A stretch of 12,442 bases of DNA from Thermoleophilia bacterium (lineage in GTDB: Bacteria > Actinomycetota > Thermoleophilia > Gaiellales > Gaiellaceae). Below the pieces are notes generated by a model. It did not search any database and was not told the DNA's origin. It worked only from the letters and a program-made list of their open reading frames with translations. The position numbers and the translations under genes were made by a program. This document shows positions 7,188-12,442 of this stretch, in pieces (the first letter of the stretch is position 1; every line of letters begins with the position of its first letter). The DNA is taken from contig JACVRU010000038.1 in assembly GCA_014534295.1 (NCBI GenBank), positions 1 through 12,442 of the forward strand, written 5' to 3'.

Positions 7188-8099
7188 GTGCAGGCGTCCG
7201 CCGACCGCTCCGCCCTGCCCGTCGCCGCGCTGAGGATCGCGCTCGCCGCCTTCGTCCTCGCCTGGATCTTCGGCCCGTACCAGCTCCGCTCGTCCGTGCC
7301 CGTCCTGCTCGTGTTCCTGATCGCGCTCGGGCTCGAGATCCACTTCTTCGTCGGAGTGCTGAAGGCGCCCACAGAGCGCCCGGAGCGGGACCGCGGCCCG
7401 CAGGCCGTCGACCGGGAGCGCTTCGGGTATCCCCACGACGTCGAGGACCCGTACGAGGAGGAGCTCGACGACGCCGACGACTTGCCTCTCCCGCCTGCCG
7501 GACGGCGGCGGCCTGGGCGCCGCCTCCTCGTCGGGCTCGGGCTGATCGGCGCGCTGGCCCTCCTGCTGTGGGTCGTCGAGTCGCGCACGGGCTGGGCCGG
7601 GCTCTCGGCCGAGACCCGGGCCGAGGCGACGGCCCGCTTCTCGGCGGAGGCGTCGCGCGTCGCCGCGAAGCCCGTCGCCATCAGGTGCGACGAGTCGGGT
7701 CAGTACGTCGGCGCCGTCCAGCACGCCGACGGCGTCGCGAAGGTCGGAGGCGACCTCGCGTTCCTCACGCCCGAGCGCTGCCTCGACCTCTACCGGCTCG
7801 CGTTCGACGGCGAGGTCAGGGGCAGCCGGACCGGCCGCGCCCTCGCGGTCCTCGCCCACGAGGCCTGGCACCTGCGCGGCGTGCGGGACGAGGGGACGAC
7901 CGAGTGCTACGCCCTCCAGTCGGGCGTCGAGCTCGGGCGCCGGCTCGGCCTCTCCCTGGAGACCGCACGCGGTCTGATGCGGCAGCAGCTCGCGGAGAAC
8001 AGGCTCCACGAGCGCGGCAGCGCCGAGTACCTGCTGCCGGCCGGGTGCCGCGACGGCGGCGAGCTCGACCTCGACGCCGACGACCCGGAGTTCCCCTAG
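7188..8099 (+). CDS. Membrane protein with putative HExxHxxGxxD metallopeptidase ectodomain
   Basis: The 303-residue protein is not one I can name. Two N-terminal membrane helices (about 13-30 and 37-57) are followed by an acidic, Pro-rich linker (60-110) and a third helix (about 112-130). A soluble domain of about 170 residues comes next. Its core contains LAVLAHEAWHLRGVRDE: His224, Glu225 and His228 form HExxH, and Gly231 and Asp234 complete HExxHxxGxxD, the zinc-site spacing of snapalysin-like metzincins. Glu239 is another possible ligand. The domain has four cysteines (167, 198, 240, 287), compatible with two disulfides and an extracytoplasmic location. A zinc-dependent membrane-anchored peptidase is the best reading but is inferred from the motif alone. 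The GTG start is supported by TAGTTT six bases upstream. The gene ends seven bases from the convergent aminotransferase gene, with no visible terminator. Confidence 0.82.
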   Translation: MQASADRSALPVAALRIALAAFVLAWIFGPYQLRSSVPVLLVFLIALGLEIHFFVGVLKAPTERPERDRGPQAVDRERFGYPHDVEDPYEEELDDADDLPLPPAGRRRPGRRLLVGLGLIGALALLLWVVESRTGWAGLSAETRAEATARFSAEASRVAAKPVAIRCDESGQYVGAVQHADGVAKVGGDLAFLTPERCLDLYRLAFDGEVRGSRTGRALAVLAHEAWHLRGVRDEGTTECYALQSGVELGRRLGLSLETARGLMRQQLAENRLHERGSAEYLLPAGCRDGGELDLDADDPEFP

Positions 8100-8106
8100 T
8101 GGGGCA

Positions 8107-9126
8107 CTAGACGCCCTCGATCCGCGCGAGCGCTTCGTCGACGTCCGCGTCGGAGATCGTCAGCGGAGGCGTCGCCGAGATCAGCGACCCGTCCTCGCCG
8201 GCGGGGACGACGAGCACCCCGCGCCGCCACGCCTCCTCCCAGTCGCCCGGACGCGAGCGCAACAGCCCGCGCCCGTCGAAGCCGGCGCGGGCGAAGCGCC
8301 CCCCCGCTTCGACGACCCGGCCCAGCAGAGCCGGCACCTCCTCGAGGACGACGTGGGCCGCCGCGCAGGCGAGCGGGTTGAGGACGTGCGTGTGCGTGAG
8401 CACGTCCTCCGGGCCGAGCCGCCAGGCGTCTTCGAGCTCCGGGCGGAGGAACAGGGCCGCCGAGATCGGCAGCCCGTGGCCGAGCGCCTTCCCGACCGTG
8501 AGCACGTCCGCGACCGGCTCGCCCGGCCAGAGCTCGCCGACGCGGCCGAGCCCGGCGTAGATCGCGTCGACGACGAGCAGCGCGCCCGCCTCGTCGCAGC
8601 GAGCGCGTAGCGCCTCCAGCCAGCCCTCGGGCGGCACGCGCGCGCCGGCCCGCCCCTGGACGGGCTCGGCGATCACGCAGCCCGCGTCGGCCGGCAGCGG
8701 GCCGGGGTCCTCGCCGTACGGACGCCGATGGACCGGGCCCGGCAGCCAGGGGGCGAACGGCTCGCGGAAGCGCTCGAAGCCTGTCGCCGCAAGCGCAAGC
8801 AAACCCGTTCCGTGGTAGGCGCCGCCGAAGGCGACGATGCCCGGCCGGCCGGTGGCGAGCAGCGCCGTGCGAAGCGCGATCTCGACCGCGTCCTCCCCGG
8901 TGACGCCGAACTTGGCGGGCCACGGGAGGCGCCGGCGGAGGCCGACGGCGATCTCGGCCTCGGCGAGGTCGCCGAGCGCGTGGGCGACGGGCTGAGCCGC
9001 GATCGCCGCGGCCACGCGCCGGTCCCGGTGTCCGAGCGCCGCGACGCCGAACCCCGCCGAGAGGTCGATGTACTCCCGCCCGTCCGCGTCCCAGACCCGG
9101 GAGCCCTGGGCCCGGGCCCAGATCAC
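8107..9126 (-). CDS. Class III PLP-dependent aminotransferase (ornithine/acetylornithine/GABA type)
   Basis: The 339-residue fold-type I enzyme shows VWDADGREYIDLSAGFGVAALGH (about 11-33), AYHGTG (103-108), AEPVQG (153-158), a PLP-ring aspartate Asp187 and the Schiff-base lysine Lys213 in LTVGKALGHGLP. It would transfer an amino group to or from a 2-oxo acid, with substrate uncertain. Several points are odd. It is short for a family usually near 400 residues and begins right at the first conserved block. The usual D-E-x-Q after strand 7 is D-A-I-Y, so the Gln that contacts the PLP phenolic oxygen is replaced by Tyr190. The GTG start overlaps the proline dehydrogenase stop as GTGA. The few codons upstream in frame (ERP) look family-like but contain no start codon. 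Because proline dehydrogenase makes pyrroline-5-carboxylate, which ornithine aminotransferase also makes, an ornithine-related role is plausible. Confidence 0.9.
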   Translation of the reverse strand: MIWARAQGSRVWDADGREYIDLSAGFGVAALGHRDRRVAAAIAAQPVAHALGDLAEAEIAVGLRRRLPWPAKFGVTGEDAVEIALRTALLATGRPGIVAFGGAYHGTGLLALAATGFERFREPFAPWLPGPVHRRPYGEDPGPLPADAGCVIAEPVQGRAGARVPPEGWLEALRARCDEAGALLVVDAIYAGLGRVGELWPGEPVADVLTVGKALGHGLPISAALFLRPELEDAWRLGPEDVLTHTHVLNPLACAAAHVVLEEVPALLGRVVEAGGRFARAGFDGRGLLRSRPGDWEEAWRRGVLVVPAGEDGSLISATPPLTISDADVDEALARIEGV

Positions 9127-10061
9127 CGGCCGTTCTGCCCCGGGTTGCGGAGCGGATGGAGCAGCCGGCCGACGGTGTCTGCCGCGACGTAGCCGGCGAT
9201 CTTCGGGTTCTCCTGGAGCCGTCGCAGGGAGTACTCGTACCAGTGCATGCCGAAAGGCACGTAGATCCGGAGGCGGTGGCCCTCGCTGACGAGCTCGTCG
9301 CCGAGCTCGGGCCGTACGCCGAGCAGCGTCTGGAACTCGTACTCGTCGCGCCCGAGCCCGCGCTCCGCCACGGCCCGCCGGCCCTGCTCGAGCAGCCACT
9401 CGTCGTGGGTCGCGATCCCGACGTAGCAGCCCGCGTCGAGCAGCGCGTCGAGCACGCGCACGAAGTTCGTCCGCACCGCCTCGAACTCGCGGAACGCGAT
9501 CGTCGCCGGCTCCACGTAGATCCCCTTGCAGAGGCGGACGTTCGGCCTGAGGTCGGCAAGCGCGTCGACGTCCGCGAGGGTCCGCTTCAGCGTCGCCTGG
9601 AGGACGACGCCGACGCGGTCGTGGCCGCCCTCGCGCAGTTCGCGGTAGAGGGCGAGCGTGTCGTCCGTCGTCGAGGACTCCTCCATGTCGATTCGGACGA
9701 AGTTGCCCCGCGCGGCCGCGTCGACGACGAGCGACTCGAGGTTCTCGCGGCACAGGTCGAGGGAGAGCTCGAGGCCGAGCCCCGTCAGCTTGAGGGACAC
9801 GTTCGCGTCCAGGCGCTCGCGGTCGATCGTCTCCAGCACGTCGTGGTAGGCGCCCGCGATCGCGCGGGCCTCGTCGGCGTGCGTGATCTCCTCGCCTAGG
9901 ACGTCGATCGTCGCCAGCTTCGCGCCGGTGTTGAGGCCGCGTACGACGCGGACCGCGTCCTCGAGCTCGGGGCCGGCGATGTAGCGCTCGGCGAGCCGGC
10001 GGACGACCGGCTTCGGAATCGCGGGGAGGAGCGTGACGAGAGCGCGGTCGAGGATCGCCAC
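9123..10061 (-). CDS. Proline dehydrogenase (monofunctional PRODH)
   Basis: The 312-residue protein is a stand-alone FAD-dependent proline dehydrogenase, which oxidises L-proline to pyrroline-5-carboxylate and passes electrons towards the quinone pool. Barrel-strand motifs are visible in order: VSLKLT (88-93), RIDMEES (123-129), QATLKR (155-160), CKGIYVEP (178-185), IATHD (216-220) and the proline-binding C-terminal segment YVPFGMHWYEYSLRRLQENP (267-286). The length matches the monofunctional type rather than PutA. The start is the GTG at 10061, 13 bases after the stop of the small upstream gene on the same strand. It shares an operon with a class III aminotransferase, coupled by GTGA. No pyrroline-5-carboxylate dehydrogenase is in the window. 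A symbol such as putB or prodh is possible, but I leave it blank because usage varies. Confidence 0.95.
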   Translation of the reverse strand: MAILDRALVTLLPAIPKPVVRRLAERYIAGPELEDAVRVVRGLNTGAKLATIDVLGEEITHADEARAIAGAYHDVLETIDRERLDANVSLKLTGLGLELSLDLCRENLESLVVDAAARGNFVRIDMEESSTTDDTLALYRELREGGHDRVGVVLQATLKRTLADVDALADLRPNVRLCKGIYVEPATIAFREFEAVRTNFVRVLDALLDAGCYVGIATHDEWLLEQGRRAVAERGLGRDEYEFQTLLGVRPELGDELVSEGHRLRIYVPFGMHWYEYSLRRLQENPKIAGYVAADTVGRLLHPLRNPGQNGR

Positions 10062-10074
10062 GAGCGGCGAGAGT

Positions 10075-10371
10075 CTATTGCTCGCGCATGAACCCCTGGC
10101 GGGCGGCCGACACGAGCGCGACCGCCTCGGGGAAGAGGACGCGCATCGCGTCCCGCAGCGCCAGCGCCTGCTCGTCCGGCCCGCCGGCGGCCTGGACCTG
10201 CTGGAGCGCCGCGGCCGTCAGGGCGACGGCGGTGTTCAACGTCAGCGTGGCGAACTGCTCGCGCTGCGACTCGTGGACGACCTCGGCCTGCCGCTCCGCG
10301 AACTCGCGGAGGCTCCGCATCAGGTCCTCCGGGTCGCCCCCGAAGGGAAAGCCGAACGGGCTACCCTCCAC
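10075..10371 (-). CDS. Small hypothetical protein, helical, in proline dehydrogenase operon
   Basis: I do not recognise this 98-residue protein. A Gly/Phe-rich start (MEGSPFGFPFGGDPEDLM) is followed by long amphipathic helices, about residues 18-62 (charged, then Ala/Thr/Leu-rich) and 67-96, so it may form a helical bundle or bind a partner. No signal peptide or membrane span is evident. The start is GTG, four bases after the stop of the upstream gene. TACGCT lies six bases before it, within the upstream gene's last codons, so it may also have its own leaderless transcript. Proline dehydrogenase begins 13 bases downstream. The conserved order is suggestive of shared transcription but gives no function. 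Confidence 0.75.
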   Translation of the reverse strand: MEGSPFGFPFGGDPEDLMRSLREFAERQAEVVHESQREQFATLTLNTAVALTAAALQQVQAAGGPDEQALALRDAMRVLFPEAVALVSAARQGFMREQ

Positions 10372-10375
10372 GCCC

Positions 10376-10915
10376 TCAGCGTAGCGGAGCCTTGTAGCCC
10401 GCCTCGATCTCGGCGACGAGCGCCTCGACCGCCGCCGTGCCCGCCTTCATCGCCTCGGCGAAGGGGGAGCCCCCCGCCGTGCCGAGCGCCACCTCGAGCC
10501 GCCGCGTGGCCGCCCCGATCTCGTCGAGGAGCGCCGGGGTGGCGAGCCGCGGCGGGGCGCCGACGACGTGCTCGAGCGAGAGCGCGGCCTCCTCGGCCTC
10601 GTCGATCCCCGGCGGATTCTCGCGCAGGCGCAGGGCGACGAGCTGCGAGCGGAGCTCCTCCAGCTGCCCTCCGCCCGCCGCGTCGGCGGCCAGCTCGACC
10701 AGCGCGGCGATCGACGCGGCGTCCCGGACGACCCAGCGGCTCTCGACCGGCTCGCCCCCGGCGTCGAGCGCGAGCCACGACCGCCCGGCCGCCGACTCGT
10801 ACGCGCAGAGGTACGTCCGACGCCCCGGAGCGGGCTCGGCGGCGAGCACACCGCCGAGGCGCTCGCCCTCGGCCGCGAAGCGCCCGGCCGCCTCGGCGAT
10901 CCCCTCCAGGTCCAC
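10376..10915 (-). CDS. Hypothetical protein heading the proline dehydrogenase operon
   Basis: I do not recognise this 179-residue protein. It looks soluble. An N-terminal helix (about residues 2-23) leads into a beta-rich segment with RTYLCAYES, SWLALD and SRWVVRD (about 32-65). A long helical region follows to the C-terminus, ending in AEIEAGYKAPLR. The alternation of a small sheet domain and a helical domain is my reading of hydrophobic patterns only. The start is the GTG at 10915, chosen because a perfect TATTCT box lies six bases upstream; an ATG 36 bases further upstream would place codons across that box and into the divergent gene. It is the promoter-proximal gene of a four-gene operon ending in the aminotransferase. 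Confidence 0.78.
   Translation of the reverse strand: MDLEGIAEAAGRFAAEGERLGGVLAAEPAPGRRTYLCAYESAAGRSWLALDAGGEPVESRWVVRDAASIAALVELAADAAGGGQLEELRSQLVALRLRENPPGIDEAEEAALSLEHVVGAPPRLATPALLDEIGAATRRLEVALGTAGGSPFAEAMKAGTAAVEALVAEIEAGYKAPLR
10378..10383 (-). promoter_or_regulatory. Possible internal -10 box before the 98-residue gene
   Basis: On the minus strand TACGCT lies six bases before the GTG at 10371. It overlaps the last codons of the upstream gene, so it may be an internal promoter or a chance match. Confidence 0.3.
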
Positions 10916-10920
10916 TCGCC

Positions 10921-10926
10921 GAGAAT
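10921..10926 (+). promoter_or_regulatory. Possible -10 box of UbiE-like gene
   Basis: GAGAAT lies six bases before the ATG at 10933. It keeps the A and final T of TAnnnT but has G in the first position. It overlaps the opposite-strand TATTCT box almost completely. Confidence 0.35.
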
Positions 10927-10927
10927 A
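10922..10927 (-). promoter_or_regulatory. Putative -10 box of proline dehydrogenase operon (leaderless)
   Basis: On the minus strand TATTCT lies six bases before the GTG at 10915. It is the best match to a -10 consensus in the window and sits in a 17-bp gap between divergent genes. Confidence 0.6.
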
Positions 10928-10932
10928 CGAGC

Positions 10933-11601
10933 ATGCGGGCCGAGATCGCACAGCGGTTGTTCGCGGGGCTGGGGCCGACCTACGACCGCAACGCCGCGCT
11001 CCGCTCGCTGGGCCAGGATCCCCGCTGGCGGCGCTTCCTCGTCTCCCGCGTCCCGGCCGGCTCGGACGTCCTCGACGTGGCGACCGGGACGGGCGCGGTC
11101 GCGCTCGAGCTGCTCGGGCGCGGCTGCACCGTCACCGGGCTCGACCAGAGCGCCGGGATGCTGTCCGTCGCCCGCGCCCGGCTGGGAGACCGCGTCCGCC
11201 TGGTCGAGGGAAGAGCCGAGCGACTGCCCTTCGAGGACGCGGCCTTCGACGCGCTCACGTTCACGTACCTCCTTCGGTACGTGGACGACCCAGGCGACGT
11301 CCTCCGGGAGCTGGCGCGGGTCGTGCGGCCGGGCGGGACGATCGCGATGCTCGAGTTCGCCTTGCCGCGGCCGCCCTGGCGCTGGGCATGGGACGTGTAC
11401 GTCGACCGCGTGCTGCCCCTCTCGCGGGCGCCGGAGTGGCGGGAGGTCGGACGCTTCCTCGGGCCCAGCATCCGCGAGCTCTGGGAGCGCGTCCCGCTGG
11501 AGCGGCTGCTCGAGCTGTGGCGCGGGGCCGGCGTCGCCGAGCCTCGCCATCGGACCCTGAGCCTCGGCGGGGGGATCGTGGTCTGGGGCCGGCGCGCATG
11601 A
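10933..11601 (+). CDS. UbiE/MenG-like quinone C-methyltransferase
   Basis: The 222-residue class I methyltransferase has motif I VLDVATGTG (46-54), an acidic residue after strand 2 in TGLDQS (68-73), RAERLPFEDAAFDALTF (94-110) and RVVRPGGTIAMLEF (129-142). UbiE-type signatures are present: YDRNAAL followed by SLGQDPRWRRFLV near the start, LPLSR (161-165) where UbiE has its LP-containing segment, and a C-terminal LGGGIVVWGRR resembling the UbiE GGIVxxH ending. The likely reaction is SAM-dependent C-methylation of demethylmenaquinone. The start is the ATG at 10933, 17 bp from the divergent operon; the open frame further upstream is antisense to that operon. A membrane protein that may be UbiA-related follows closely, which supports a quinone context. 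It could instead methylate another isoprenoid or aromatic substrate. Confidence 0.82.
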   Translation: MRAEIAQRLFAGLGPTYDRNAALRSLGQDPRWRRFLVSRVPAGSDVLDVATGTGAVALELLGRGCTVTGLDQSAGMLSVARARLGDRVRLVEGRAERLPFEDAAFDALTFTYLLRYVDDPGDVLRELARVVRPGGTIAMLEFALPRPPWRWAWDVYVDRVLPLSRAPEWREVGRFLGPSIRELWERVPLERLLELWRGAGVAEPRHRTLSLGGGIVVWGRRA

Positions 11602-11645
11602 CCAGGCCGCGAGCTGCTGCGCACTTCGCGGGGGCCCCGGAGTGA
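11598..11645 (+). CDS. 15-codon mini-ORF bridging two genes
   Basis: An ATG at 11598 overlaps the stop of the UbiE-like gene as ATGA. It opens a frame encoding MTRPRAAAHFAGAPE, whose TGA at 11643-11645 overlaps the GTG of the next gene as GTGA. Both junctions are four-base overlaps, the arrangement used for translational coupling. It may act as a ribosome relay across the 40-base gap rather than encode a useful peptide. It could also be chance. Confidence 0.35.
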   Translation: MTRPRAAAHFAGAPE

Positions 11646-12316
11646 GACCGGCCTTCTACGCCCTCGCCCCCGGCGGCTGGCGCGACTACGTGACGCTCCT
11701 CCACCCGCCCTACACGCTCTGGCACCTCTCGTACGTCGTGCTCGGCGCGGCACTCGCGCCGGAGCTGGCGGCCGACCGGCTCGGGTGGACGCTGGCCGCG
11801 TTCGCGCTCGCCATGGGGGTGGCCGCGCATGCCCTGGACGAGCTCAGGGGACGGCCCCTCCAGACGAGGATCCCGGACGCGCTGCTCTGGGCGCTGGCCG
11901 TGGCGTCGCTGGCCGGCGCGGTGGCGATCGGCGCGCTCGCAGCGGCGTGGTGGACGCCCTGGCTGCTGGCCTTCGTGGCCTTCGGCGCCTTCGTCGTGCC
12001 GGCGTACAACCTCGAGCTCTTCGGCGGCCGGTTCCACAACGGCCTCTGGTTCGCGCTCGCCTGGGGCGGCTTCCCCGCGCTGACCGGCTACGTCGCGCAG
12101 GCCGAGGCGATCCGCGCCGAGGCCGTCCTCGCGGCCGTGGTCGCCACGCTGCTCTCATGGGCCCAGCGCGTGCTCTCCACGCCGGTTCGTGCCGTCCGTC
12201 GCAGGGGCCTGGAGCCGTCGAGCCTGAAGGACGCACCGGAGCTCGGACTGCGGATCCTGAGCGCGGCGACGGTCGCCCTCGCCGTCGCCCTGCTGGTGTT
12301 TCGCTGGTCGGCCTAG
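11642..12316 (+). CDS. Polytopic membrane protein, possible divergent UbiA relative
   Basis: The 224-residue protein is strongly hydrophobic with about six membrane helices (about 26-40, 47-65, 80-100, 104-122, 133-150 and 205-221). After the second helix comes HALDELRGRPLQTRI (63-77), where UbiA prenyltransferases carry an Asp-rich NDxxDxxxD motif. Around 122-145, YNLELFGGRFHNGLWFALAWGGFP recalls the second conserved UbiA region, but it lacks a clear DxxxD. Adjacency to a UbiE-like methyltransferase is the other reason to think of quinone or isoprenoid chemistry. The polar segment at about 176-203 (ending in SSLKDAPELG) is probably a cytosolic loop. I cannot assign a function with confidence. 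The GTG start follows a G-rich stretch (ggggg around 11628) that may serve as a ribosome binding site, and it overlaps the mini-ORF stop. Confidence 0.8.
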   Translation: MRPAFYALAPGGWRDYVTLLHPPYTLWHLSYVVLGAALAPELAADRLGWTLAAFALAMGVAAHALDELRGRPLQTRIPDALLWALAVASLAGAVAIGALAAAWWTPWLLAFVAFGAFVVPAYNLELFGGRFHNGLWFALAWGGFPALTGYVAQAEAIRAEAVLAAVVATLLSWAQRVLSTPVRAVRRRGLEPSSLKDAPELGLRILSAATVALAVALLVFRWSA

Positions 12317-12319
12317 GAT
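12314..12319 (+). promoter_or_regulatory. Putative -10 box of the final partial gene
   Basis: TAGGAT lies six bases before the GTG at 12326, and its TAG is also the stop codon of the preceding membrane protein gene. Position and match fit the leaderless pattern of the window. Confidence 0.5.
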
Positions 12320-12325
12320 GGGGTC

Positions 12326-12442
12326 GTGGAGACCGAGTGGGTTCTCCAGGTCGCCTTCGCAGCTGCGGCCCTCCTCGCGGCCGCGACGCTCGGCCTGACC
12401 GCCTGGGGCCTGGCCGGACGGGCCGCGGCAGCGGTCGTCTCC
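12326..12442 (+). CDS. N-terminus of a membrane or secreted protein (3' end missing)
   Basis: A frame opens at the GTG and runs off the window, giving 39 residues. After METEWVLQ comes one hydrophobic helix (about residues 5-30, with AAALLAAATLGLTAWGL), then GRAAAAVVS. This fits a signal anchor or first membrane helix. The start is supported by TAGGAT six bases upstream. Too little is present to name a family. Confidence 0.6.
   Translation, partial: METEWVLQVAFAAAALLAAATLGLTAWGLAGRAAAAVVS

Noticed and set aside
7020..8009. A 329-codon minus-strand frame
   Set aside because: It is antisense to the HExxH membrane protein, which has coherent helices and motif; the minus frame has none.
8100..8106. 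A bidirectional terminator between convergent genes
   Set aside because: The gap is seven bases and no inverted repeat with useful stem is evident around it.
9127..9753. Extension of the aminotransferase upstream to 9753
   Set aside because: The added part is a shadow of proline dehydrogenase; the GTGA overlap gives a better start, although the immediately preceding ERP codons look family-like.
10072..10077. TAGACT (minus) as a -10 box for proline dehydrogenase
   Set aside because: It lies ten bases from the start, outside the 6-7 spacing, and contains the upstream stop codon; coincidence is more likely.
1..12442. Mobile element, phage, defence island, CRISPR or tRNA
   Set aside because: No transposase, integrase, repeat array, tRNA-like fold or defence domain was found; codon use and GC look uniform across the window.

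Overview
This window looks like a piece of a GC-rich actinobacterial chromosome. By eye the GC content is about 70% or higher. Coding is dense, with almost no intergenic space, GTG and ATG starts are mixed, and the protein families are ones common in Actinobacteria: a multidomain cyclase/ATPase/TPR regulator, a DUF6458-like membrane protein, and a VLHLxC-type methyltransferase. A deep-branching lineage such as Thermoleophilia or a relative is my guess; no rRNA or other marker gene is present to confirm it. I see no RNA genes, insertion sequences, phage genes, CRISPR array or origin, and no gene-free stretch over 300 bases. The largest gaps are a few tens of bases.

Layout. (1) 1-3171, plus: the 3' bulk of a class III adenylate cyclase fused to a STAND-type ATPase and a TPR-like helical tail; its start lies outside the window. 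(2) 3154-5114, minus: a two-gene operon of an EamA-family transporter and 4-hydroxyphenylpyruvate dioxygenase, joined by a GTGA stop/start overlap. Its 3' end overlaps the cyclase gene by 18 bp. (3) 5145-6836, plus: an operon of a small unknown protein, a FabL-type enoyl-ACP reductase (ATGA overlap) and a SAM methyltransferase. (4) 6866-8099, plus: a small DUF6458-like membrane protein, then a three-helix membrane protein with a putative metallopeptidase ectodomain (HExxHxxGxxD). (5) 8107-10915, minus: a four-gene operon of two uncharacterised proteins, proline dehydrogenase and a class III PLP aminotransferase, the last two joined by a GTGA overlap. (6) 10933-12316, plus: a UbiE/MenG-like methyltransferase, a 15-codon mini-ORF bridging it to the next gene, and a polytopic membrane protein that may be a divergent UbiA relative. 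(7) 12326-end, plus: the first 39 codons of a membrane or secreted protein.

How the genes fit together. Most are ordinary metabolic genes: tyrosine catabolism (HPD), proline catabolism (PRODH plus an aminotransferase), the last step of fatty-acid elongation (FabL-like) and quinone maturation (UbiE-like). The cyclase protein is a signalling regulator.

The most distinctive signal is architectural. Nearly every operon-first gene has a TAnnnT hexamer ending 6 or 7 bases before its start codon, whereas most operon-internal starts lack it. This places the -10 box so that transcription would begin at or next to the start codon, i.e. leaderless mRNAs, and it explains how divergent genes can be only 17 and 30 bp apart. 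I did not find a recognisable defence or biosynthetic cluster. The least explained items are the HExxHxxGxxD membrane protein, the mini-ORF bridge, the possible UbiA relative and the two unknown proteins heading the proline operon.
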